From: an uncultured Oscillospiraceae bacterium
GTDB taxonomy: Bacteria; Bacillota; Clostridia; Oscillospirales; Oscillospiraceae
Length of the DNA: 27,309 nucleotides
Assembly (NCBI GenBank): GCA_934567355.1
Contig: CAKTJC010000034.1
Span: forward strand, 1 to 27,309
Direction: 5' to 3'
This document shows, piece after piece, positions 1-7,405 of this stretch (position 1 is its first letter; each line of letters begins with the position of its first letter). The position numbers and the translations under genes are program-made. The notes beneath the pieces were generated by a model that was not told the DNA's origin, made no database searches, and was given only the letters and a program-made list of their open reading frames with translations.

Positions 1-699
1 TCCAGAGGTTATTCCATTGACCGGGTACGGCTTTCTGTCAAGGCAGCAAATTGGCAGCGGCCCGTCAGGCTGTCCTCGCTGGGGTATACCAAAGAGGTGC
101 TGCGGAATCGGTTTGACGAGAATTTCTATTCCAATGATTTCCGGCAGAAGTGGAACACCCATCTACCCTATAAGCCTAGGAAATTTCCGTTGGAGTGGGA
201 AATGGACCGTCTGGCATTCACCATTGAGCATAGCCATAACACGGAGGAAGTCTTTGTGGACACGGTGCTTCTGCTGCTGATCCTGGTGATAGAGCTGGTG
301 CTGCAAACCACGGATGTGATTCTTCTCTCTCCTGACCTGCGAGCGGCGGTAAAGGATCTGGAAAGCTACCGTTCGGACTACCGCTTTCTACAGGAAAATG
401 GAATCCACACGATGGCTCAGCTGGAAACCGCAATCCCGGAAATCCAATCCCAGATTGATGTGCTGGAAGCGGAACGCAGTAAAATTGACAACACCCGCCG
501 TAGAGCAAAGATACCGGAGAAGCGGCAAGAGGCCAAAGGCCGCAAAAAGGAACTCACCCAGAAAATTGCGCCGCTGCGGAAAAAGCTACGGCAGGCAAGA
601 AAGATTCTGGACGAGTCCCCACATTTATACGAACTATTGCAAGAAGAACACCGCCTGGAACAGGCGGCATATCAAAGATTCAGAGAAAGGATGAAATGA
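1..699 (+). CDS. Probable relaxase/mobilization protein, C-terminal part (5' partial)
   Basis: The reading frame is open from the first base, so the gene starts outside the window; about 232 residues are visible. A GTG at 97 is internal and is not a credible start. The visible part holds a basic stretch with the motif RPVRLSSLGY, a short hydrophobic helix rich in Leu/Ile/Val near the middle (visible residues 85-105), and a long charged, probably coiled-coil tail rich in Lys, Arg and Glu. The catalytic N-terminal domain is not in view. The relaxase call is an inference from this general C-terminal architecture and from the ParB and serine-recombinase genes that follow, with which it overlaps by ATGA. 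It could instead be another mobilization accessory protein. Confidence 0.5.
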   Translation, partial: SRGYSIDRVRLSVKAANWQRPVRLSSLGYTKEVLRNRFDENFYSNDFRQKWNTHLPYKPRKFPLEWEMDRLAFTIEHSHNTEEVFVDTVLLLLILVIELVLQTTDVILLSPDLRAAVKDLESYRSDYRFLQENGIHTMAQLETAIPEIQSQIDVLEAERSKIDNTRRRAKIPEKRQEAKGRKKELTQKIAPLRKKLRQARKILDESPHLYELLQEEHRLEQAAYQRFRERMK

Positions 700-1547
700 G
701 AATAGATAATAAATTATGTAAACCTATCGCAATTCCCGTAGAGAAACTTTACCCCTTTGAGGGCCACCCCTATAAGGTCCTGGACAACGAGGAAATGGAA
801 ACGTTGACAGAGAGCGTTCACAATGAGGGCATTCTCTCCCCGCTGATTGTTCGCCCATTAGAAAACACAGACGAATTCGAGGTAATCAGCGGTCACCGCA
901 GACTACACGCAGCCCAGCGGGTTGGGCTTTCTGCAGTTCCTGCCCTTGTCTACGAAATCAGCCGGGAGGAAGCGGCCATTATGCTGGTGGACAGCAATTT
1001 GCACCGGGAGCATATTCTTCCCAGCGAAAAGGCGTTTGCCTATAAACTGAAAATGGAAGCAATGAAACACCAAGGTCGCACTTCTCCCCAAGTTGGGGAG
1101 AAGTTGGTGACAGCCGAACAGGTTGGGGCTGATGGTGGAGACAGTAAGAATCAGGTGTTGCGTTATGTGCGCCTGACCCACCTGATTCCGGAACTGCTTC
1201 AGCTTGTCGATGACGGTAAAATCGCCCTCACCCCCGCGGTGGAGCTAAGCTACCTCCCGGAAAAAGCCCAGACCTGTCTCCTGGAAGAAATGCGCCGCAA
1301 CGACTGCACCCCATCCCTTTCTCAGGCTATTCGCCTGAAAAAGGAATACCAGGCAAAGACTCTGACCGTGCCGAAACTGCGCTCCATTATGGGCGAGGAA
1401 AAGGCAAATCAGAAAGAACGATTGAAAATCCCTATGGAACGTATCCGCAAATTCTTCCCCAATAGCTACACGCCTATCCAAATTGAGGAGGCGGTTATAA
1501 AGCTCTGTGAGAAGAACTACCGCCGACGAACCGAACAGGAACGATAG
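696..1547 (+). CDS. ParB/Spo0J-family partition-like protein of mobile element
   Basis: A 283-residue protein with the ParB N-terminal nuclease/CTPase-like fold: an early IPVEKLYPFEGHPYKV segment, the box-II motif SGHRRLHAAQ around residues 65-75 (GERR/GHRR signature of the family), and the conserved VDSNLHRE...LPSEKAFAYK segment at about 100-120. A helix-turn-helix region follows (LTPAVELSYLP). An extra segment at about 128-150, which includes SPQVGEKLVTAEQ, separates the two; similar insertions occur in mobile-element ParB proteins. The start codon overlaps the upstream stop (ATGA), so translation is coupled. Family knowledge suggests a role in element partition or transcription control rather than chromosome segregation; no parA or parS site is visible here. 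Confidence 0.85.
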   Translation: MRIDNKLCKPIAIPVEKLYPFEGHPYKVLDNEEMETLTESVHNEGILSPLIVRPLENTDEFEVISGHRRLHAAQRVGLSAVPALVYEISREEAAIMLVDSNLHREHILPSEKAFAYKLKMEAMKHQGRTSPQVGEKLVTAEQVGADGGDSKNQVLRYVRLTHLIPELLQLVDDGKIALTPAVELSYLPEKAQTCLLEEMRRNDCTPSLSQAIRLKKEYQAKTLTVPKLRSIMGEEKANQKERLKIPMERIRKFFPNSYTPIQIEEAVIKLCEKNYRRRTEQER

Positions 1548-1557
1548 GGGGCTGCTG

Positions 1558-1764
1558 ATGGAAGCAGAAGCATTGAATACCCCTACCCCGGATATGAAAA
1601 CCGTAACCCAGGACGATTCCACACATATCCCCGACTTTGCAATTGAAAGGCTTGCCCGGTTCTTCCTCCCCCTGATGCAGATGTCTCTTTCCGAAAAGCC
1701 CGCCGTACATTTGCAGCAAGATCAGAAAGGCGATATGATGCACGGAAAGGAGGTATCAGCATGA
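1558..1764 (+). CDS. Small protein of unknown function between ParB and recombinase
   Basis: A 68-residue ORF starting at the ATG that follows an AGGGGG ribosome-binding site at 1547-1552; the open frame reaches further upstream to 1507, but no better-placed start is seen there. The protein is acidic at its N-terminus and has one amphipathic/hydrophobic stretch (IERLARFFLPLMQM) in the middle. No catalytic motif is recognised. Its stop overlaps the start of the recombinase (ATGA), and its last codons contain the recombinase Shine-Dalgarno, so it probably couples recombinase translation to upstream translation. Function unknown. Confidence 0.65.
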   Translation: MEAEALNTPTPDMKTVTQDDSTHIPDFAIERLARFFLPLMQMSLSEKPAVHLQQDQKGDMMHGKEVSA

Positions 1765-3317
1765 ACGCAGTCATTTACGCCCGCTATTCTTCGGATAACC
1801 AGCGAGAGGAATCCATTGAGGGACAGCTTCGGGATTGCCGGGAATATGCGGAGCGAAACAATCTGACCATTGTGGGAAATTACATTGACCGGGCATTGTC
1901 TGCCAGAACGGCGGACCGCCCGGATTTTCAGAGGATGATCCACGACAGCGAAAAGAGGCTGTTTGACGTGGTCCTCGTCTGGAAGCTGGATAGATTCTCC
2001 CGTGACCGATATGACAGTGCCCACTACAAGCATATTCTAAAAAAGAACGGTGTGCGGGTCGTATCTGCCAAGGAGGCCATTGCCGACGGCCCGGAGGGAA
2101 TTATCCTGGAATCCATGCTGGAGGGTATGGCGGAGTATTATTCCGCAGAGTTAGCTGTCAAAGTGCGCCGTGGTCAGCGGGAAAACGCAATGAAATGCCG
2201 GAATAACGGCGGTACATTGGCTTATGGGTATTCCGTGAATAAAGGAACCGGCGCACTGGTCGTGAATCCAAAAACTGCCCCTATCGTGCGGGAGATTTTC
2301 TCCCGCTACGACAAGGGCGAGCTGATTAAGAGCATTATGAAAGACTTGAACGCAAGAGGCTTGCGCAACAATTTTAACAGGCCATTCCAGGCAAGTGCCA
2401 TGACGCTTCTTCTGAAAAACAGGAAATATATCGGGGATTACTGCTATGGTGACATGATCATCCCGGGCGGCGTTCCGGCATTGGTTGAAAAAGATGTATT
2501 TGAAAGGGTGCAAAGACGGATGGAAGCAAACAAGAAATCCCCGGGAAGAGCCAAGGCAAAGGAAGAATACCTGCTGTCCGGAAAGGTGTTTTGCGGCACC
2601 TGCGGTGGCCATATGGTTGGTGAGTGTGGAAAAAGCAGAAACGGCACAGTCTATTACTACTATAAGTGCATCAACGCCAAGCATGGACATACCTGCAAGC
2701 GGAAAGCGATTAAGCGGGATTGGCTGGAGCGGGCAGTCGTCGTGGAGACTGTAACCAAAGTTCTCACCGATGAGGTCATTGACCGGGTAGCAGATGCCAT
2801 CATTGCCATACAGGGACAGGAAAATCCGATGATTCCTTCTATCAAGGAACAGCTTCGTGTATGTGACAACAGCCTGAAAAATCTGCTGAAAGCAATTGAA
2901 GCGGGCATTTTTACGCCCACTACCAAAGAGCGAATGGAAGAACTGGAACGGCAAAAAGAGGAACTGAATATCAGCCTGATCCGTGCCCAGATGGTGCAGC
3001 CGGTGTTTACCAAAGAGGAAATTGTAAAATGGATCAGCCGTTTCAAATACGGCAATATCAACGACAAGGCCTACCAGCGTGAAATGATTGATACATTTTT
3101 GAACTCCGTGTATGTGTATGAGGATAAAATTATTTTCACCTACAATTTCCGGGATCATGCAGAAACCGTGACCCTGGACGAAATTGAATATGTGTTTTGT
3201 TCGGATGTAAACGACTGTCCCCCACCAACTCCGCACCAATTTTGGTGCGGAGTTTTTTGTGTGTTCCAACATCATGGCGCCGGGCCTTGTAACAGAAACG
3301 CCCCCGCTTCCGGGTGA
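1761..3317 (+). CDS. Large serine recombinase (integrase) of the mobile element
   Basis: A 518-residue large serine recombinase that would catalyse integration and excision at att sites. The N-terminal resolvase domain shows YARYSSDNQ with catalytic Ser10 and the arginine/aspartate motif KLDRFSRD near residue 75. A recombinase domain follows (YGYSVNKGTG to about 250), then a zinc ribbon (FCGTCGGHM ... YKCINAKHGHTC), and a coiled coil near residues 355-405. The start ATG has AAAGGAGG upstream. The last roughly 35 residues, after CSDVNDCPPP, are Cys/His/Pro-rich and do not look like a folded domain. They are encoded by a perfect palindrome and by apparently host sequence, so the C-terminus probably depends on where the element is inserted. 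The stop lies inside the hairpin that ends the neighbouring minus-strand gene. Confidence 0.93.
   Translation: MNAVIYARYSSDNQREESIEGQLRDCREYAERNNLTIVGNYIDRALSARTADRPDFQRMIHDSEKRLFDVVLVWKLDRFSRDRYDSAHYKHILKKNGVRVVSAKEAIADGPEGIILESMLEGMAEYYSAELAVKVRRGQRENAMKCRNNGGTLAYGYSVNKGTGALVVNPKTAPIVREIFSRYDKGELIKSIMKDLNARGLRNNFNRPFQASAMTLLLKNRKYIGDYCYGDMIIPGGVPALVEKDVFERVQRRMEANKKSPGRAKAKEEYLLSGKVFCGTCGGHMVGECGKSRNGTVYYYYKCINAKHGHTCKRKAIKRDWLERAVVVETVTKVLTDEVIDRVADAIIAIQGQENPMIPSIKEQLRVCDNSLKNLLKAIEAGIFTPTTKERMEELERQKEELNISLIRAQMVQPVFTKEEIVKWISRFKYGNINDKAYQREMIDTFLNSVYVYEDKIIFTYNFRDHAETVTLDEIEYVFCSDVNDCPPPTPHQFWCGVFCVFQHHGAGPCNRNAPASG
3228..3258 (+). terminator. Perfect 12-bp hairpin plus T-run in 3' end of recombinase; possible att site
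   Basis: ACTCCGCACCAA (3228-3239) pairs perfectly with its reverse complement at 3242-3253, around a 2-base loop, and is followed by six T. This is a textbook intrinsic terminator, but it lies inside the open recombinase frame. Terminators normally follow the stop codon, so the ancestral stop may have been lost or the frame may extend across an attachment junction. The palindrome is also compatible with a serine-integrase att half-site region. Confidence 0.7.
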
Positions 3318-3325
3318 AGCGGGGG
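3301..3325 (-). terminator. Hairpin terminator of the GDSL hydrolase gene
   Basis: A 10-bp GC-rich stem (CCCCCGCTTC, 5-base loop, GAAGCGGGGG) lies directly downstream of the minus-strand hydrolase stop at 3331. The following minus-strand bases are only moderately T-rich, so termination may be partial. The stop of the convergent recombinase falls within the stem. Confidence 0.55.
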
Positions 3326-3330
3326 GGGAG

Positions 3331-4065
3331 TTACTGGTTTGTGATCTGGCGGCAGATCGCGGAGGCGATTACGCGGTTGCCGAAGCTGTTGGGGTGCACG
3401 CCGTCGGCAAAGTATTCGCTGTGGCCGTCGGTCAGAGCGTATAGGTCGATGCATTCCGCGCCGTTTTCCTCGGCGCATTTTTTCACGATGGGGTTGATTT
3501 CATCCCGGATGGTTTCGTTGATGATGTCAAAGCCCACTGTGTCGCTGCCGTCTGCGGGGCAGGTATAGGGCGGGCACATGAGGATCAGACGCTTTACCGA
3601 AGCGCTGGCCTTCAACTCCTTGACGCGCTCATCCAGCTGCGCTTCGTAGCGGCCGCGGTTCCAGTTATAGGGCTTGGAATCGTTGGTGCCCAGCATCAGG
3701 ATCACGATCTCCGGGTTCAGCGCCAGTGCGGCTTCCGGGAAACCCTGGCAGAGCTTATCCGGCATGTTCCAATAGGGCATGTCGCCCTCGTTTTGCAGGG
3801 TCGCGCCGGAGATGCCGTAGTTGAGCACCTGGTATGCGCCGCCCAGCAGCTTTTCCAGCTTGCTTTCCCAGCTGTCGGTAGCTCTTGTTTTGGCAACGCC
3901 TGCGCCGAAGGTGATGCTGTCGCCCAGTGCCACGATGATGGGGGCATCGGAGTGTGGCTTTTCCTTCTTAGGGGCGGACATCTCCCGTATTTTGGCGGCT
4001 GCCAGCGCTGCCGCCGCAACAGCCAAAGGCATGCCGACCTTCAGCAGTGATTTGATCAGACTCAT
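3331..4065 (-). CDS. SGNH/GDSL-family hydrolase, membrane-anchored or secreted
   Basis: A 244-residue SGNH hydrolase, a family of esterases, lipases and carbohydrate deacetylases. Block I is ALGDSITFG with catalytic Ser50; block II Gly is in NYGISG; block III is LGTNDS with Asn128; block V is DGVHPN with Asp221 and His224. All four catalytic or oxyanion positions are present. Residues 8-25 form a hydrophobic Ala/Leu-rich segment suited to a signal anchor, placing the enzyme outside the cell. The start is the ATG at 4065, with AAGGAG upstream; the frame stays open much further upstream but has no supported start there. Substrate is not predictable. The gene is single, with its own promoter, divergent from the tag-met operon. 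Confidence 0.88.
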   Translation of the reverse strand: MSLIKSLLKVGMPLAVAAAALAAAKIREMSAPKKEKPHSDAPIIVALGDSITFGAGVAKTRATDSWESKLEKLLGGAYQVLNYGISGATLQNEGDMPYWNMPDKLCQGFPEAALALNPEIVILMLGTNDSKPYNWNRGRYEAQLDERVKELKASASVKRLILMCPPYTCPADGSDTVGFDIINETIRDEINPIVKKCAEENGAECIDLYALTDGHSEYFADGVHPNSFGNRVIASAICRQITNQ

Positions 4066-4103
4066 ATAGGGGGCTCCTTTTCTTTTTTGTAAGGGAAACA
4101 CCT

Positions 4104-4148
4104 CACAATTGTGTCTGCAAGCCTCAGCCGTCTCTTTGCCCAATTGTG
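4104..4148. repeat. Two CAATTGTG boxes in the hydrolase 5' UTR
   Basis: CACAATTGTG, a perfect 10-bp palindrome, lies at 4104-4113, and CAATTGTG recurs at 4141-4148. They sit between the hydrolase promoter and its start codon, 37 bp apart. They could be operator sites for a repressor; this is inference, and no cognate regulator is identified. Confidence 0.35.
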
Positions 4149-4161
4149 CGGCGCTGCCTAA

Positions 4162-4190
4162 AGTATACCCGAATTGCGCCGGAATTTCAA
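4162..4190 (-). promoter_or_regulatory. Sigma-A promoter for the GDSL hydrolase
   Basis: On the minus strand TTGAAA (4185-4190) and TATACT (4162-4167) are separated by 17 bp. This would start transcription near 4155, giving a leader of about 90 bases. Confidence 0.7.
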
Positions 4191-4204
4191 GCGCCTTTCT
4201 ACGG

Positions 4205-4233
4205 TTGCAAAAAGAAATGTAAGATGTTATACT
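4205..4233 (+). promoter_or_regulatory. Sigma-A promoter for the tag-metY-metA operon
   Basis: TTGCAA (4205-4210), 17-bp spacer, TATACT (4228-4233). Transcription would start near 4240, leaving only about 42 bases of leader before the tag start, too short for a SAM riboswitch or T-box. It lies back to back with the hydrolase promoter. Confidence 0.7.
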
Positions 4234-4281
4234 TTTTACAAAGAACTTGCCCTGCAAGGGCAGAAAAGGAGGCAATTTCCA

Positions 4282-4884
4282 ATGGAACGCTGTCCCTGGT
4301 GCCTGGGCACCCAAAAGATGACCCGCTATCACGATGAAGAGTGGGGCATCCCACTCCATGATGATCGGAAGCAATTTGAATTTCTCATGCTGGAGGCCAT
4401 GCAGTGCGGGCTGAGCTGGAACCTGATGATTGAAAAGCGGGAGATTTTCCGTGCCTGCTTTGACGGCTTTGATTATGAAAAAATTGCCGCCTACACCCAG
4501 GCGGATGTGCAGCGGATCCTGGATACCCCCGGCATGATCCGCTCCCCCCGGAAGGTGGACGCCATCATCTGCAACGCCCGCGCGTTCATTCAGATCCGGC
4601 AGGAGTACGGCTCCTTCAGCGATTGGCTCTGGCAGTTTACCCAGGGCAGAACCATCCTGTACGACGGGCACAGCCAGGGGCGGATCCCGGCAGCCAACGC
4701 CCTGTCGGATGCCGTGGCAAAGGAGCTCAAACGCCGGGGCTTCAAATATCTGGGCAGCATCACGGTGTATTCCCATTTGCAGGCCTGCGGCATCATCAAC
4801 GATCATCTGGCGTCCTGCTTCCGCTATGCGGACATTCTGGAGCACTATCCGGTACAGCATTGCCCCATTGAAGCGGAACGCTGA
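4282..4884 (+). CDS. tag: DNA-3-methyladenine glycosylase I
   Basis: A 200-residue monofunctional glycosylase that removes 3-methyladenine from alkylated DNA (base excision repair, cytoplasm). The zinc snap ligands known from E. coli Tag align by position: Cys4 and His17 at the N-terminus, and the NDHLASC His and Cys near the C-terminus. Glu38, in the MLEAMQCGLSW motif, matches the conserved catalytic-pocket glutamate. The start at 4282 follows an AGGAGG with 9-base spacing; the longer upstream frame would begin before the promoter -10 and is rejected. It is the first gene of an operon with an oxidoreductase and two methionine-synthesis genes, 23 bases from the next. The linkage to methionine is unexpected; S-adenosylmethionine as a chemical methylator of DNA is one speculative link. 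Confidence 0.93.
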   Translation: MERCPWCLGTQKMTRYHDEEWGIPLHDDRKQFEFLMLEAMQCGLSWNLMIEKREIFRACFDGFDYEKIAAYTQADVQRILDTPGMIRSPRKVDAIICNARAFIQIRQEYGSFSDWLWQFTQGRTILYDGHSQGRIPAANALSDAVAKELKRRGFKYLGSITVYSHLQACGIINDHLASCFRYADILEHYPVQHCPIEAER

Positions 4885-4907
4885 CTTTTTGAACGGAGGA
4901 AACAACA

Positions 4908-6092
4908 ATGCCCGAAAGATACCCGAAGGTCAAAACCGCTGTGGTGGGCTGCGGCTCAATCAGCAGCATTTATATCCGCAATCTCAAGGAGCTGTTCTCC
5001 ATCACCGACCTGGTTGCCCTGTGCAACCGCACCCGGAGCAAGGCAGAGGAAAAGGCAGCTCAGTTCGGTATTCCCAGGGTGATGACGCTGGACGAGATCG
5101 CTGCCGACCCGGAAATTGAACTGGTGGTAAATCTCACGCCGCCGGGCAGCCACTATGCAGTGACCCGGCAGCTGCTGGAGAACGGAAAGCATGTCTACAG
5201 CGAAAAGGTACTCACCACCGATCTGAACCAGGCGCGGCAGCTGGCGGCTCTGGCAAAGGCGCAGGGACTGTACCTGGGTGCCGCCCCGGACACGGTGCTG
5301 GGTGCTGGGATCCAGACTGCCCGGCGGATTCTGGACACCGGACTGATCGGTACCGTGACATCCGGCTTTGTCAGCGTGACCCGGAGCCACAATCTGATGA
5401 GCGAGCTCTTTCCCTTCCTGCGGGGGGACTGCGGCAATCTGCCTTATGACGTGGGTGTGTATTATATCGGGGCGCTGATCGCGCTGCTCGGCTCCGTCAA
5501 ATCCATCCGCGCCCACACCGCCCCGGCACTGCCCCGGGACAAGCAGCTGCTTTATCTGGAATCCGCCCCGGAGCATTGGCAGATCCCGGGCAGCGCCCAG
5601 GTGTGTGCCAGCCTGGAATTTGCCTCCGGCGCGCTGGTGAGCGTGCACATGAACGGCAACACGGTGGGCGACGAACAGAGCCGTTTTGAACTGTATGGAA
5701 CCCTGGGCGTGATGAAGGTGGGCGATCCCAATACCTTCGGCGCAAAGCCCCGGCTGCTGCTCCCGGAGAGCCCGGCGGTGGAATTTCCCTTTACCCATGG
5801 CTACGACGGCCGCAATTGCCTTGGCGCGCCGACACCCTTCGATGGCGGCGGACACCGGGGGGTGGGCGCGGCAGAGCTGGCCTATGCGCTGCGCCGGGGC
5901 AGACCCAACCGCCTCAATGCGGCCTATGGCATCCACTGCCTGGAGGTGCTGAAGGGCATCGATCAGGCCGCCGATACCGGCGCAACCTATGTTATGCAGT
6001 CCGCCTGTGAAGTCAGGCCCCTTGCCCCCGGCTTCTATTCCTCCGTCTGGGGCAGCGGGCGCGCGGACGCAGAGTGTTCCCTCATCGACTAA
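4908..6092 (+). CDS. Gfo/Idh/MocA-family NAD(P)-dependent oxidoreductase
   Basis: A 394-residue member of the Gfo/Idh/MocA family. The N-terminal Rossmann fold has VVGCGSISS at residues 11-19 (GxGxxx dinucleotide motif), and the HVYSEKVL motif near residue 100 contains the conserved lysine but replaces the usual EKP proline with Val. The C-terminal half carries the YDVGVYYIGAL segment, the family's DxGxY form. Family members oxidise or reduce sugars, inositols or amino-acid-like substrates; the substrate here cannot be read from sequence. It lies 15 bases upstream of metY, behind AACGGAGGAAAC, and is clearly co-transcribed with tag, metY and metA. A role in the methionine or homoserine branch is a guess from context only. 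Confidence 0.85.
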   Translation: MPERYPKVKTAVVGCGSISSIYIRNLKELFSITDLVALCNRTRSKAEEKAAQFGIPRVMTLDEIAADPEIELVVNLTPPGSHYAVTRQLLENGKHVYSEKVLTTDLNQARQLAALAKAQGLYLGAAPDTVLGAGIQTARRILDTGLIGTVTSGFVSVTRSHNLMSELFPFLRGDCGNLPYDVGVYYIGALIALLGSVKSIRAHTAPALPRDKQLLYLESAPEHWQIPGSAQVCASLEFASGALVSVHMNGNTVGDEQSRFELYGTLGVMKVGDPNTFGAKPRLLLPESPAVEFPFTHGYDGRNCLGAPTPFDGGGHRGVGAAELAYALRRGRPNRLNAAYGIHCLEVLKGIDQAADTGATYVMQSACEVRPLAPGFYSSVWGSGRADAECSLID

Positions 6093-6107
6093 GAAGGAGT
6101 GATTCCC

Positions 6108-7388
6108 ATGTCCAGTTATGAATTTGACACCAAGTGCATCCAGTCCGGCTATCACCCCGGCAACGGGGAGCCCCGCACGCTGCCCATTTATCAGAGCACG
6201 ACCTATAAATTTGACAATGCCGATACGCTGGGGCAGCTTTTTGACTTGAAGGCGGAGGGGCACATGTATTCCCGCATTTCCAACCCCACCCTGGCGGCGG
6301 TGGAGGAAAAGCTGGCGGATCTGGAGGGCGGCGTAGGAGCCATGCTGGTTTCTTCCGGGCAGAGCGCCAACCTGCTGGCGGTGTTCAATATCTGCTCCGC
6401 CGGGCAAAACCTGATCGCCATGAACAATATCTATGGCGGCACCATCAATCTGCTGTCCGTCACCCTGGCGCGGATGGGCATCGAGGTTCGCTATATCCAT
6501 GACAGGATGACCGATGACGAGGTGGATGCGCTCTTCGACGACAAGACCCGCCTGGTCTTCGGCGAGACCATCACCAATCCCGCCCTGACAGTGCTGGATA
6601 TTTCCCGGTATGCCTCCATTGCCCACCGGCATGGAGTCCCGCTGATCGTGGATAATACCTTTGCTACGCCTCTGCTGTGCCGCCCCTTTGAATTTGGCGC
6701 GGACATTGTGACTCATTCTACCAGCAAATATATGGACGGCCACGCCAATGTCCTGGGCGGCGTGGTGATCGACAGCGGCAATTTCGACTGGGATTCCTCC
6801 GGCAAATTCCCGGAGCTGACCACCCCGGACGAGAGCTACCACGGTGTGGTGTATACCAAGCAGTTCGGCAAAGCTGCCTACGTTACCAAAGCGAGGGTGC
6901 AGCTGCTGCGGGACTTCGGCTGCACCATGGCGCCGGTTGCGGCGTATCTTCTGAACCTGGGGCTGGAATCCATGCCTCTGCGGGTTCGCAGGCACAGCGA
7001 GAACGCCCTTGCGGTGGCGGAATTCTTGGAAAAGCAGCCCCAGGTGCTGTGGGTGAACTACCCCCGACTGAAATCCAGCTCCTATTATCACCTGGCGGAA
7101 AAGTATCTGCCCCTGGGCGCCTCCGGCGTGGTTTCCTTTGGCGTCAAGGGCGGCCGGGAGGCGGCCATGAAGCTGATGAACAGTTTGCGCCTTGCCCAGA
7201 TCGTCGTCCACGTGGCGGATGCCCGTACCTGTGTGCTCCACCCCGCCAGCACCACCCACCGTCAGCTGACCGACCAGCAGCTGAAGGATTCCGGCATCGG
7301 GCCGGAATTTATCCGCTTCTCCGTGGGCATCGAGGATGTTCGGGATATTCTTGCGGATCTTCAGCAGGCGCTGGGGCAGCTGGACTGA
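6108..7388 (+). CDS. metY: O-acetylhomoserine sulfhydrylase (PLP enzyme)
   Basis: A 426-residue Cys/Met-metabolism PLP enzyme, length typical of MetY. It would make homocysteine from O-acetylhomoserine and sulfide. Visible features are the substrate/PLP loop YSRISNPT at 54-61, SSGQSANL around 82-89, the aspartate of VDNTFATP at 182, and the PLP-binding lysine in HSTSKYMDG (Lys207). The C-terminal domain has the conserved RFSVGIED motif. The start at 6108 (MSSYEFDT) has AAGGAG seven bases before it; an earlier in-frame ATG (6099) lacks spacing. Cystathionine gamma-synthase or methionine gamma-lyase are related alternatives, but the length and the adjacent acetyl-type MetA favour MetY. Confidence 0.92.
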   Translation: MSSYEFDTKCIQSGYHPGNGEPRTLPIYQSTTYKFDNADTLGQLFDLKAEGHMYSRISNPTLAAVEEKLADLEGGVGAMLVSSGQSANLLAVFNICSAGQNLIAMNNIYGGTINLLSVTLARMGIEVRYIHDRMTDDEVDALFDDKTRLVFGETITNPALTVLDISRYASIAHRHGVPLIVDNTFATPLLCRPFEFGADIVTHSTSKYMDGHANVLGGVVIDSGNFDWDSSGKFPELTTPDESYHGVVYTKQFGKAAYVTKARVQLLRDFGCTMAPVAAYLLNLGLESMPLRVRRHSENALAVAEFLEKQPQVLWVNYPRLKSSSYYHLAEKYLPLGASGVVSFGVKGGREAAMKLMNSLRLAQIVVHVADARTCVLHPASTTHRQLTDQQLKDSGIGPEFIRFSVGIEDVRDILADLQQALGQLD

Positions 7389-7405
7389 TGTAGGAGTACC
7401 GCTGC

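Larger units (their letters stand above)
1..3260 (+). mobile_element. Right-hand end of an integrative mobilizable/conjugative element
   Basis: Four tightly packed plus-strand genes (probable relaxase C-terminus, ParB-like protein, small ORF, large serine recombinase) form a typical mobilization and integration cluster. The left end lies outside the window. The right boundary is not certain; it is placed near the palindrome that ends the recombinase gene, because convergent chromosomal-type genes begin just after it. Gene overlaps of the ATGA type at 696-699 and 1761-1764 show that the cluster is one transcription unit. Whether the element is an ICE or a smaller mobilizable element cannot be told from this end. 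Confidence 0.7.

Noticed and set aside
2151..3275. 374-codon minus-strand open frame opposite the recombinase
   Set aside because: The recombinase has all catalytic motifs on plus; the shadow translation is not protein-like in any known family.
4234..4281. SAM riboswitch or T-box before the methionine operon
   Set aside because: The leader from the mapped promoter to the tag start is only about 42 bases and has no matching conserved structure.
4956..7259. 767-codon minus-strand open frame across the oxidoreductase and metY
   Set aside because: It is antisense to two well-supported genes with clear motifs; high third-position GC leaves the opposite frame open by chance. The translation has no recognisable domain.
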